Below, one piece after another: positions 39,585-48,619 of a stretch of 64,000 bases of DNA. The translations under genes were made by a program, and so were the position numbers. This stretch comes from Candidatus Woesearchaeota archaeon. Its GTDB lineage: Archaea; Nanobdellota; Nanobdellia; Woesearchaeales; JAFGUC01. The notes below the pieces were generated by a model. It made no database searches and had not been told where the DNA came from. It was given only the letters and a program-made list of their open reading frames with translations. The stretch's first letter is position 1; each line of letters begins with the position of its first letter. The stretch is taken from assembly GCA_016938695.1 (NCBI GenBank), contig JAFGUC010000024.1:124001-188000 (forward strand). The letters are read 5' to 3'.

Positions 39585-39668
39585 GCTGCGATGGGACAAT
39601 CTGGTACTCCGCTGGACTTGAGATCCAGTTCGCTCACGCGTATCCCGGTTCAAATCCGGGTCGCAGCG
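39585..39668 (+). tRNA. tRNA-Ser(TGA)
   Basis: Acceptor GCTGCGA/TCGCAGC, anticodon arm CTGGA-CTTGAGA-TCCAG, variable arm CGC-TCAC-GCG, T arm CCCGG-TTCAAAT-CCGGG, G73. Confidence 0.93.
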
Positions 39669-39749
39669 TTTTTTTGATTTTCTTAGAGCAAAATATATAA
39701 GGTAATTACTCAAGATATTAAATGTAATTTAATCCAAAAGAGGGAGTTT

Positions 39750-40787
39750 ATGAAAAAAAAGCTTGTTGCTGTTGATTTGTTCTGTGGAATTGGTGGACTA
39801 ACTCATGGTCTTCAGAAAGAAGGAATACAAGTAATAGCTGGTATTGATACTGACTCAACGTGCAAGTTTGCATATGAAGCAAACAATAAGGCAAAATTTA
39901 TTGAACAGGACGTTTCAACTATAACAGGACGGGATTTAAAAAAACTTTACCCCAAGAATTCAATTCGAGTTCTTGTCGGATGTGCTCCGTGTCAAACATT
40001 CTCTCAACATACACTTAAAAATAAGAATCGTGTTAATGATAAACGATGGAAACTGTTATATCAATTTCTCAGACTTGTAAGAGAATCAAAACCTGATGTA
40101 ATTTCAATGGAAAATGTTCCACAAATAAGAAACTACAAAGTATTTCAAGATTTTGTAAGTGGTCTTGAAGCTGAAAAGTATAGTGTTACTTTCAAAACTG
40201 TTAACTGTCCAAGGTATGGGATACCTCAGAATAGGAAAAGATTAGTATTGCTGGCATCCAAACAAAACAAAATAGAATTAATACCTGAAACAAATCAACC
40301 CTTAAATTATATAACTGTAAAAGATGTTATTGGGCATCTACCAAAAATACAAGATGGTGAGGTTCATAATGTTGATAAATTACATCGTTCTTGGAGATTA
40401 TCTCCAATTAATAAAGAAAGAATTTTGCAATCTAAGCAAGGTGGAACTTGGTTGGATTGGGATGATAGTCTAAGATTAAAATGTCATAAAAAGAAAAATG
40501 GTTCAACTTATAGGGCCGTTTATGGTAGAATGAGGTGGAGCAAACCTGCATCAACAATAACTACTCAGTTCTACAGTTATGGTACTGGAAGATTTGGTCA
40601 TCCTACTCAAAATAGAGCATTGTCATTAAGGGAAGGTGCTTTGCTTCAAACGTTTCCAGAAAATTATAAATTTTTTCAGAATGAGGATTCAATTTCTTTC
40701 ACCGAAATTGGTAGACATATTGGAAATGCGGTACCAGTACGTTTAGGTGAGATAATAGCGAAAAGTATTAAAAAGAGTATGCGTTAA
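39750..40787 (+). CDS. DNA (cytosine-5-)-methyltransferase
   Basis: 'AVDLFCGIGGLTHGL', catalytic 'GCAPCQTFSQH', 'SMENVPQI', 'YGIPQNRKRLVLLAS', 'RMRWSKPASTITT...GRFGHP', 'EIGRHIGNAVPVRL'. Confidence 0.96.
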   Translation: MKKKLVAVDLFCGIGGLTHGLQKEGIQVIAGIDTDSTCKFAYEANNKAKFIEQDVSTITGRDLKKLYPKNSIRVLVGCAPCQTFSQHTLKNKNRVNDKRWKLLYQFLRLVRESKPDVISMENVPQIRNYKVFQDFVSGLEAEKYSVTFKTVNCPRYGIPQNRKRLVLLASKQNKIELIPETNQPLNYITVKDVIGHLPKIQDGEVHNVDKLHRSWRLSPINKERILQSKQGGTWLDWDDSLRLKCHKKKNGSTYRAVYGRMRWSKPASTITTQFYSYGTGRFGHPTQNRALSLREGALLQTFPENYKFFQNEDSISFTEIGRHIGNAVPVRLGEIIAKSIKKSMR

Positions 40788-40798
40788 CTTAAATTGAG

Positions 40799-42505
40799 AT
40801 GCAAAATCAATCTTTTACTTTTGAGATATCTCTCAGTGTTCTAAATCATTTAGGTAGAAACTTGTATCGAAGTTTTACAACTGTGTTGGGAGAAGCAATT
40901 TCTAATTCATGGGATGCGGATGCAAAAAAAGTCTTTATATACATTGACAAAGATAATAACTCTTTGTTAATCAAGGACGATGGTGAAGGCATGAATTCTA
41001 CTGATTTTCAAGAGAAATTTTTAAAAATAGGATATTCCAAACGAAAGAATGGTACGACACATTCTGAATTAGGACGACCTTATATTGGCAGAAAAGGAAT
41101 AGGTAAACTTGCATTATTATCTTGTGCAGAGAAGGTCCATATTATTTCAAAGAAGAAAGATTCCGATTACGTGGGAGGAGTAATAGATAATTCTGGACTT
41201 GATGGTGCAATACAAAGTGATTTGAAACCAAGTGAGTATCCCTTGGAAAAAATCAATTTAGAAATATATGGTGAAAAAATTAAAAATCATATTTCTGGAA
41301 CAATAATATATTTCGAGAATATTAAAGAAGGAATTAGAAATTCTTTGGATTATCTACGTCGCGTTGTTGCTTTGTACTTTAGATTTGCATTAATTGATGA
41401 CTCTTTTAATATTTTTATAAATGATGAAGGAGTAACTTTAAATGATTTGAAAGATTTAACAGACAATACTGAGTTTCTATGGAATATTAATAACTTTGAT
41501 GATCCATTTGTTAAACGTAAAATGAAATATTTAAAGGAACCCGAAAAATATGTAACTGTAGATGCCAAAGTTGAGGGTTTTATTGCTTCTGTAACTAAAC
41601 CTCGTCATCTTAAAATAACTGCAGATGATGAAAAGGTCTCAATTGATTTATTCGTAAATGGAAGATTACGAGATAAAAACATATTAAGACATATTCCTAC
41701 AGATAGGTTAGCGTCAGACTATCTATATGGTCAGATTCACATAAATAGTCTTGATGATAATAAAGATAGGTTTACAAGTAGTCGAGAAGGTATAGTAGAA
41801 GGGGATCCTCTTTTCTTAGATTTGTTATCAAAATTGAAACCATTATTGTCAAAGATACTTGACGATTGGGATAAATTTCGGCTGAAAAATAGAGAAGATG
41901 GTGATTCTGAAAATGTGAGATTAACACGAAAAGAAAGATCTTCCCGAGGTTTGTTTAATGCGATATCCGAAGAATATGGTAACGATGTAAATTCAGAGAT
42001 TGATGAAGAATCAAAGGATGATAATTCTTCAAAAGAAAGAAATAATTATGATTTAATTAAACAAAAAATCCATAATTCAATAAGTGAACTTCAAAACGAC
42101 GCAGAATACAATTTTACTTCATATGCAGAGTGTTTCATATCCGAAAATTTAGTTAGAAAGCATATAGAAGAAAATAATATTCAATTGTCTAAAGAAGCTA
42201 AAATTGAGGTAGATAAGTGGAAACATGTTGAAGCAAAAGCAAAAAGTAATGGGAATATAAGTATAGAAATTAGACGTTTCTCTAATGACTCTAAGTATTT
42301 AGACATGGGTAATTTAGCAAATTTAGTCGACAAAGGTGACCAAGCTGGTGCTGCATGCTTATCTCGTGATGCAAGAGAATATAAACCAATTAGAGATGCA
42401 GTAATGCACACTTGTTTGCTAACTGACGAGGCAAAAACAAAATTGACATCAGTACACAACAACATAAAGTGGCGAATAATTAACTTATTAATTGTTCAAG
42501 ATTAA
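40799..42505 (+). CDS. GHKL ATPase (MORC/MutL-like), probable partner of the methyltransferase; possible C-terminal HEPN-like domain
   Basis: 'GEAISNSWDADAKKVFIYI' (N-box), 'LLIKDDGEGMNSTDF' (DxGxG), 'GRPYIGRKGIGKLALLS' (GxxGxG-K); C-terminal 'KPIRDAVMHTCLLTDEAK'. Confidence 0.85.
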   Translation: MQNQSFTFEISLSVLNHLGRNLYRSFTTVLGEAISNSWDADAKKVFIYIDKDNNSLLIKDDGEGMNSTDFQEKFLKIGYSKRKNGTTHSELGRPYIGRKGIGKLALLSCAEKVHIISKKKDSDYVGGVIDNSGLDGAIQSDLKPSEYPLEKINLEIYGEKIKNHISGTIIYFENIKEGIRNSLDYLRRVVALYFRFALIDDSFNIFINDEGVTLNDLKDLTDNTEFLWNINNFDDPFVKRKMKYLKEPEKYVTVDAKVEGFIASVTKPRHLKITADDEKVSIDLFVNGRLRDKNILRHIPTDRLASDYLYGQIHINSLDDNKDRFTSSREGIVEGDPLFLDLLSKLKPLLSKILDDWDKFRLKNREDGDSENVRLTRKERSSRGLFNAISEEYGNDVNSEIDEESKDDNSSKERNNYDLIKQKIHNSISELQNDAEYNFTSYAECFISENLVRKHIEENNIQLSKEAKIEVDKWKHVEAKAKSNGNISIEIRRFSNDSKYLDMGNLANLVDKGDQAGAACLSRDAREYKPIRDAVMHTCLLTDEAKTKLTSVHNNIKWRIINLLIVQD

Positions 42506-42521
42506 TTTTTAACAAGAAAAC

Positions 42522-42944
42522 TTACTCTTTCTCAATCTCTCTAACTAATTTCTTATCGATATCTTTTGCAACGTCCAGCAAAACATTGCAACTGTTCAAG
42601 AATTCAGAACGAACATTTTCAATTAACTCTGCAAGTTTTTTAACACGTAACGCATAGCGTCCATCACGTTGAACAACAATTCCCTTGTCTTCTAAAGTGT
42701 GAATGTGATGAATTATTGTTCCACGAGTTAAATTAAGTCGATAAGCCAGTTCATCTGAGGAAAGAGACTCTCCACGTTGAGCAGATTTAAGCAATTCAAT
42801 AAAAATTCTAAAACAACTTCTATCCTTGTCACGTAGACTAAAAAGTCCCAAAGAATTCCCAAGCCATTGCAAATTAACATTTACGCTAGTTTGCTCAGGT
42901 TTCTTAGTTCTAATAACAGTAATTCTACGAAAATAAACTTCCAT
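42522..42944 (-). CDS. Winged-helix transcriptional regulator
   Basis: 'SLSSDELAYRLNLTRGTIIHHIHTLEDKGIVVQRDGRYALR' wHTH with wing. Confidence 0.8.
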   Translation of the reverse strand: MEVYFRRITVIRTKKPEQTSVNVNLQWLGNSLGLFSLRDKDRSCFRIFIELLKSAQRGESLSSDELAYRLNLTRGTIIHHIHTLEDKGIVVQRDGRYALRVKKLAELIENVRSEFLNSCNVLLDVAKDIDKKLVREIEKE

Positions 42945-43031
42945 TGTAAACTATAATACATTCCCTATTTTTATATTTTTTTACAATACAGAAGGGAAAG
43001 TTTAAAAATGAAATGTTCTTAAAGATATTCT

Positions 43032-43565
43032 ATGGGATTTCCACTTGGTTCAGATGAATCTATACTTGCAAACCCACTTTGGGTCATGTACAAAGGAGTA
43101 TATGACTTTGAAAAGGTCTATAAATCAATTATGGCGTGGTATGAAGCCCATATGTTTGAATTTCATGAAACTGGTTTCAAAAATAAAGCCGATAACATTG
43201 GCGATGAACTCGAATTGAAATTAATGGGTAAAAAGAAAGTCGATGCAATTGCCCAATACCAGATTTTCGTTCATCTTCACAATTCTGATACAGACATAAT
43301 AGAAGTAGAAGATAAAAACGGTTCTAAAAAAAGAATGTATAAAGGCAGAATAAGAATCGATATAAGTGCAAAATTAACCATAGATTATCAAAAAAATTTT
43401 GATCAAAACAAATTTACAAGAAAACTAGGAAAATTTGTATTCGATAAAGTTCTAGATCAAGTAGTTGATTTTGACTATGCTGACGATTTATGGTATCTTG
43501 CGCACGCATTACAATCCCTAATTAAAGACGGTCTGAATATGGATACCGTAGGAAATAACTATTAG
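43032..43565 (+). CDS. Conserved hypothetical protein (family A paralogue 1)
   Basis: 177 aa; shares layout 'YKGVYDFEKVYKSIMAWYEAHMFEFHE' with the next gene. Confidence 0.65.
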   Translation: MGFPLGSDESILANPLWVMYKGVYDFEKVYKSIMAWYEAHMFEFHETGFKNKADNIGDELELKLMGKKKVDAIAQYQIFVHLHNSDTDIIEVEDKNGSKKRMYKGRIRIDISAKLTIDYQKNFDQNKFTRKLGKFVFDKVLDQVVDFDYADDLWYLAHALQSLIKDGLNMDTVGNNY

Positions 43566-43596
43566 TTTTAAATACTAAAATATATTCACAAAAACA

Positions 43597-44097
43597 ATGG
43601 CGGAAAAAAAACTTGTAGCAGGAAAACAAACAGTATCTTTTAGTGGGATTTTCAACATGAAAGAACTGTACAATTTCGTGGATTCCTGGTTTGCACAACA
43701 TGGTTTTGATAAAAATGAAAACAAAAATGTTATGCAAGTAACTGAACAAGGAAAATATTTACTTCTTGAAATTCTGCCTCAAAAAACAATTTCTGATTAC
43801 GCAAAAGCAATTATTAAAGTTGTAGTTTTGTCCGAAGGATATAAAGACATAACTGTTCAAAGAAATGGAATAAATGTTGATATGCATCAAGGAAAAGTCG
43901 ATGTGAGTGTACAAGGATTTTTGATTGGAGACGCAGAAGGACGTTGGCAAGAAAAACCATTATACTTTGTAATGCGAATGCTTTTTGAAAGATTTATTTT
44001 TCCAACATATGAGTCAAAACAAACAGGTGTAGTAAAAGAATTCTTCAATGAATTCATAAGAGACCTAAAAGTTTTCTTTAACATGTATCGGTTATAA
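43597..44097 (+). CDS. Conserved hypothetical protein (family A paralogue 2)
   Basis: 166 aa; 'FSGIFNMKELYNFVDSWFAQHGFDKNE' aligns with the upstream gene. Confidence 0.65.
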   Translation: MAEKKLVAGKQTVSFSGIFNMKELYNFVDSWFAQHGFDKNENKNVMQVTEQGKYLLLEILPQKTISDYAKAIIKVVVLSEGYKDITVQRNGINVDMHQGKVDVSVQGFLIGDAEGRWQEKPLYFVMRMLFERFIFPTYESKQTGVVKEFFNEFIRDLKVFFNMYRL

Positions 44098-44140
44098 AAA
44101 CCCAAACTTTTTAAAATACTAATTTTGTTATTCTTCTATT

Positions 44141-44296
44141 ATGAAATGTGACATTTGTGGTAAAGACATTGGAAAGATTTTTCTTGGAAAAATAATTGGA
44201 ACACATATAAAAGTAAACGGAAAACAAAAAAACGTTTGTTCAGAATGTCAATCCAATTTTTCAACAAAGAAAGAACTTCTTGAAAAATTGCAATAA
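44141..44296 (+). CDS. Small zinc-ribbon-like protein (51 aa)
   Basis: Read directly (below ORF-track cutoff): MKCDICGKDIGKIFLGKIIGTHIKVNGKQKNVCSECQSNFSTKKELLEKLQ*, two CxxC knuckles. Confidence 0.75.
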   Translation: MKCDICGKDIGKIFLGKIIGTHIKVNGKQKNVCSECQSNFSTKKELLEKLQ

Positions 44297-44301
44297 ACTT
44301 C

Positions 44302-44374
44302 GCTCTTGTAGTTTAGTGGCTATAATGCCTGCCTCGTAAGCAGGAGGTCGTGGGTTCAACTCCCACCAAGAGCT
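44302..44374 (+). tRNA. tRNA-Thr(CGT)
   Basis: Acceptor GCTCTTG/CAAGAGC, anticodon arm CCTGC-CTCGTAA-GCAGG, T arm GTGGG-TTCAACT-CCCAC, T73. Confidence 0.94.
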
Positions 44375-44434
44375 TTTTCTCAATCCTTCAATAATAACAA
44401 ACTCTTATAAATAATTGATTCATATAATATTTCC

Positions 44435-44821
44435 ATGAGCAAACAACCTTTGTTAAAGTACATGACCAAAAAATTAATCTATGGTTGGGAAGATGATTCT
44501 GTTCTAAAAATTGCAAAAAAGATGAAAAAATATTTTGTTGGTGCAATAATAATTCTAAAAAAAGATCACGAAATTGCAGGAATAATAACTGAAAGAGATA
44601 TTGTTTACAAAGCATTAGTAAAAGACTTTAATCTAAAAGAAACAACAGCAAGTAAAATAATGACGAAAAATGTGGTAACTGGAACTCCAGATATGACGTT
44701 AAATGATATTGCAAAAGTTTTCTTGAACAAAAAAGTAAAAAAACTTCCAATAGTTGACAACAAAGAAATTATTGGAATTATAACACAAACAGATTTACCA
44801 AAGATCATTTTAGAAAAATGA
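44435..44821 (+). CDS. CBS-domain pair protein
   Basis: Two CBS motifs 'GAIIILKKDHEIAGIITERDIVYKAL' and 'KLPIVDNKEIIGIITQTDLPKIIL'. Confidence 0.92.
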   Translation: MSKQPLLKYMTKKLIYGWEDDSVLKIAKKMKKYFVGAIIILKKDHEIAGIITERDIVYKALVKDFNLKETTASKIMTKNVVTGTPDMTLNDIAKVFLNKKVKKLPIVDNKEIIGIITQTDLPKIILEK

Positions 44822-45024
44822 AATATATTGAACTAAACGCATTTCTAAAAGTAAAAGCAATTGCAACAACTGGTGGACAATCCAAGAATATTATCCGTTC
44901 AGGAGAAGTTTTTCTAAATAATCAACCAGAGACAAGAAACCGTAAAAAGCTATATCCAAATGATAAGGTAACTTATCATGATAAAACATATGTCGTAACT
45001 GAAGATGTATGTCTTATGGAGTAA
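44818..45024 (+). CDS. S4-domain RNA-binding protein (RlbA/YbcJ-like)
   Basis: 'MKYIELNAFLKVKAIATTGGQSKNIIRSGEVFLNNQPETRNRKKLYPNDKV'; ATGA overlap with the CBS gene. Confidence 0.82.
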   Translation: MKYIELNAFLKVKAIATTGGQSKNIIRSGEVFLNNQPETRNRKKLYPNDKVTYHDKTYVVTEDVCLME

Positions 45025-45060
45025 AAAGATTTTTAAGGACTTCTAACTTCCATAATAACA

Positions 45061-46128
45061 ATGTCAGATGTTTTAAATGAGTTGAAGCAACTTGGAACTG
45101 TTTTTGAATCACTTAAAAATAGAGTTACCACTATTTTGAACGGCCAAGTTGGTATGACCAATAACCTTTCAAGTCAAAAAATAGTTGAGTCATTACAAAG
45201 ATTAAAAATCACATTAGAACGTATTGAAACATTTGATACCAAAAACGAATTCAGTTCAAGATTTTATTCAAATCTTTTTCTAGGAAAACTTCACGTTGAT
45301 AGAACCTTAAATTCAATGCAATTTGAAGCAAGAAATATTGCTGATTACGGAAAAAATTCATATCCCGAAATTTCTTCAGAAGTTGAATTAATTTCAAATA
45401 TATTCATGAATTTTTCAAAAAGATTTGAAGCAATACAAAAAATATTATCCCAAGTTTTAGTTCCAACTTTTACTGGAAAAAACGCGAATGAAGAATATCT
45501 TGAAGATATAGAATCAAAAATTCACAGTTACAAAAATATACCCTACGTTTTAGATTTAATGACTGAATCTGCAAAAGCATTTGTTAATGCCGCTAAGACA
45601 TTAAATGAATTAAAGCAAAATGTAAAATCCATTCTCAAAGGTTACATGAATGATAAAGGCGTTGACGGGATATGCAGTATTTTTGATAATCTTTTTGCAC
45701 ATTTTTTTAATTATAGGGCAATTGGAACATTGAATGCACATATGAATAAATTATCAAATTCACTTCCTCACGTTCTAAATGTGTTTAAGGAAGATATAAT
45801 GTCTTTGCCTAAAAGTTCCATTAGAGATGCATTATTATTCAAATATAAAGAAGAACTAACAACATACTTTAAAAGTTTAAATTCACATACGTTTGACCCT
45901 GAATTTTTTGATAAAGTTGAGAAAAATTATTTGACGATAATGTTGATACATGAAATTGTTTTGGCATATCGATACTTCTTATCAAATGCAATGACTGATG
46001 ATGTTGCAAAATTTGGAAATTTAATTCTAGAAGGAAACTTCAGTGCGTTATCAAGTTTTGTGAAAATATTCGAGAAAGCATCAAGTGGTGCACACATCAA
46101 AAGAATTTCTATGCCTAAAGTTGCATAA
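45061..46128 (+). CDS. Hypothetical helical protein
   Basis: 355-aa ORF, helical. Confidence 0.65.
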   Translation: MSDVLNELKQLGTVFESLKNRVTTILNGQVGMTNNLSSQKIVESLQRLKITLERIETFDTKNEFSSRFYSNLFLGKLHVDRTLNSMQFEARNIADYGKNSYPEISSEVELISNIFMNFSKRFEAIQKILSQVLVPTFTGKNANEEYLEDIESKIHSYKNIPYVLDLMTESAKAFVNAAKTLNELKQNVKSILKGYMNDKGVDGICSIFDNLFAHFFNYRAIGTLNAHMNKLSNSLPHVLNVFKEDIMSLPKSSIRDALLFKYKEELTTYFKSLNSHTFDPEFFDKVEKNYLTIMLIHEIVLAYRYFLSNAMTDDVAKFGNLILEGNFSALSSFVKIFEKASSGAHIKRISMPKVA

Positions 46129-46130
46129 TT

Positions 46131-46559
46131 TTATCTATGAAACTGAAGTATGTTTGATCTCTTTTCAAAAATCATATCCAATTCATCATAATCATGAACT
46201 CTGCTTTTGTATAATGTATCTCTTATGTTCGTGTAGAAATCAACAAAGTTTCGTCTTATGCGAGAGTCATCGTTACCTTCAAAATATTTTTCAGGTCCAA
46301 CAGCAGAAACAAATTCCCAATTATTTAGCATAAATGAACTCATTTTTTTAATTGGAGTTCTGTTAATATCATCTTCACCACAAAAAATTTGGAAATTATC
46401 TAAGAAATTAAGTGTTCCTGTTACAATCTCTACTAACGGAAAATCCTCGTATGGGGTTAAGTATCTATGTTCATCAATAGTTCTTTTCAATTCTTGATTT
46501 GTAAATTGATATCTAGGAAGATGAATAAAAACAAGTCCGTCAATTGAGTTGTGTTCCAC
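46131..46559 (-). CDS. Hypothetical protein (likely GTG start, MEHNSIDGLVF...)
   Basis: ORF track opens at 46637, but TATA-like 'tttaaata' lies inside the annotated N-terminus, making GTG 46559 more plausible. Confidence 0.5.
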   Translation of the reverse strand: MEHNSIDGLVFIHLPRYQFTNQELKRTIDEHRYLTPYEDFPLVEIVTGTLNFLDNFQIFCGEDDINRTPIKKMSSFMLNNWEFVSAVGPEKYFEGNDDSRIRRNFVDFYTNIRDTLYKSRVHDYDELDMIFEKRSNILQFHR

Positions 46560-46884
46560 TGTGGAGAGACGAAAAGAAGCACACTTATTTAAACCTTTCT
46601 TTTGTTGCGTAGGTAACGTTACAGTATAAAATATCAAATAATGTTTAATCGTTTAGAAGTCTTATAAACTAGTTATATGATGTTTTGAGAAGTTTTTTGT
46701 GCCTAAATTATGACGAACATAATATTTATAACTATATTTTGTAACATATAATTAAAATACTACTAAAAAAGGGCGTTTGGGAATAATCACTACCACATAG
46801 CAACAAATCACAATATTTATAAACCTGTAACTACTCAACAGGAATACTTATATTATTCAATTGAGGTTACGAGGTATTTTCAAA

Positions 46885-48606
46885 ATGAGAACTAAAGTTT
46901 TAAACAAATTATCTGAAGTGCTGCCAAAAGGCAAATTAGGAAAAACATTATTGCTAACATTAGGTTTACTTTCTGCAGGAAAAGCATTTGCACAAGATGT
47001 TGATTACGCAGATTTTCTACAAAAATTAAACAGCAATCCAGCTGTTGTTGAATATGCTGTTAATAGAAATGTTTCAGCAGATAGAGCACAACTTGGTGAG
47101 GGTGTTGAATTAATCGGTGCAACACTAGCTGATAAATTAGGTTATGATTACACTTTAGATGGAACTTTTGATACAACATACGACCTGCCAAAATTAAAAG
47201 ATTTTGAAAATCAATTATCAACAGAATTTCCAGATTTAGCTCAATATGTCAGAAGTACAACAATTGTTCCTGAAGAAATTCTTGCAGTAAAAAATATTGC
47301 AGTTTCACATCTTGAAGACAAATTATCCATCCCACCAGTTTTGCAACAAGATCCTGTAGCTGGTTCAGTTGTAGCTGTTGACGATTCAAGAGTTTATGAT
47401 AAATGGCAAACAATTGTTAGTGCAAAAAATATTGGAGAAATTTCAGATGTTATTGGACGAGGAATGGGTTCTTTAGGTTATATTGAATTAGCACGAAGAG
47501 CACCAATTTCAGCAGAACAATTTGAAATCGCTGTTCAAAATATTTACGCAAGTGCAATCTACACAACTTTAGAAGATGCACAAAAAGGTTTAATACCACT
47601 TGATACTGCAATACAATCATTCAGTCAAGCAGGATTACAATATCTAAACACACATGGTTATAATTTAGTTCCATCAACTACTACTTCATTAGTAAAAGCA
47701 GTACCAGAGACAGCATACACATTAGAAGAAATGTTAGACATTGCATTACCTAGTTTATTGAATTTAGCAAATAAAGTTTATGCAGGAACAACAAATGTTG
47801 AAGCAAAAAGCCAATTAGAAATGCTAAGAACAGTCAACAGAATTCACAATGCATCAACATACATGAATTCTAAATTTGGAATTGATTCACAATATATAAT
47901 TCCAGTCGGAGTTGTTCCAGTGACATTTAGTTTAAATGATGTATCAAATGGTTCATTCTATGGAAATTTCGATCAAGTAACAAATTTTCCAAATTTGGAA
48001 ATAACTTTGTTAGACTTATTTAAAGTTGGTGCAGAATTTGGACCACAAAAAACAGGTTCAGTAAGTTTTGCAGAAACTGGTGCAGATGCACAACCAATTG
48101 AAGGTTATGCAATTAACCAAGGAAATTTTTCACTTTACGGTATGTTTAACGTTCTAGGATTTTTACCAGAATCAAACAAAGTAAACGGAAATTTATGGTT
48201 AGGTTTAGCATACAACAACATGACATACAGTCAAGATTTTAATGGCGTTGAAATTCCACGTTCCAGAACAACTGAAGACGGAATTGGATTAAGAATTGCT
48301 GGTGATTTAGATTTTAACATCGCAGGAAATCTTCTATCTTTAGCAGGATATTTTAGTACTGGATTAAACACTTTCCCAGAACAAATTGGTTTGTTTGGCG
48401 GAGGTTCTCTAGACTACAAATATTTCTTTAATGGTGGATACTTAGGATTAGGCGGAGATTTATTCGCTGATAACGAGCCAACAACACCTGCAATTGGTGG
48501 AAGAGGAAGAATTACTGGTGGAATCCAAGCAGGTCCAGGTTTTATTACATTAGATGCTGGATACGGAACAGACGGATTAAGTGCAAGATTAGGATATAAA
48601 TTTTAA
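46885..48606 (+). CDS. Secreted protein with C-terminal beta-barrel-like region
   Basis: Start MRTKVLNKLSEVLPKGKLGKTLLLTLGLLSAGKAFAQD (signal peptide, AFA-Q cleavage); alternating hydrophobic strands in the C-terminal half ending 'GLSARLGYKF'. Confidence 0.75.
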   Translation: MRTKVLNKLSEVLPKGKLGKTLLLTLGLLSAGKAFAQDVDYADFLQKLNSNPAVVEYAVNRNVSADRAQLGEGVELIGATLADKLGYDYTLDGTFDTTYDLPKLKDFENQLSTEFPDLAQYVRSTTIVPEEILAVKNIAVSHLEDKLSIPPVLQQDPVAGSVVAVDDSRVYDKWQTIVSAKNIGEISDVIGRGMGSLGYIELARRAPISAEQFEIAVQNIYASAIYTTLEDAQKGLIPLDTAIQSFSQAGLQYLNTHGYNLVPSTTTSLVKAVPETAYTLEEMLDIALPSLLNLANKVYAGTTNVEAKSQLEMLRTVNRIHNASTYMNSKFGIDSQYIIPVGVVPVTFSLNDVSNGSFYGNFDQVTNFPNLEITLLDLFKVGAEFGPQKTGSVSFAETGADAQPIEGYAINQGNFSLYGMFNVLGFLPESNKVNGNLWLGLAYNNMTYSQDFNGVEIPRSRTTEDGIGLRIAGDLDFNIAGNLLSLAGYFSTGLNTFPEQIGLFGGGSLDYKYFFNGGYLGLGGDLFADNEPTTPAIGGRGRITGGIQAGPGFITLDAGYGTDGLSARLGYKF

Positions 48607-48619
48607 TTAGGAGATAAAA

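Noticed and set aside
39465-39677. 70-aa ORF across the tRNA-Ser locus
   Set aside because: Covers the tRNA gene and its partial duplicate; not protein-coding.
40799-42505. Histidine kinase or Hsp90
   Set aside because: GHKL motifs present but no phosphoacceptor His domain, sensor domain or Hsp90 middle-domain signature; MORC/MutL-like layout next to an MTase fits better.
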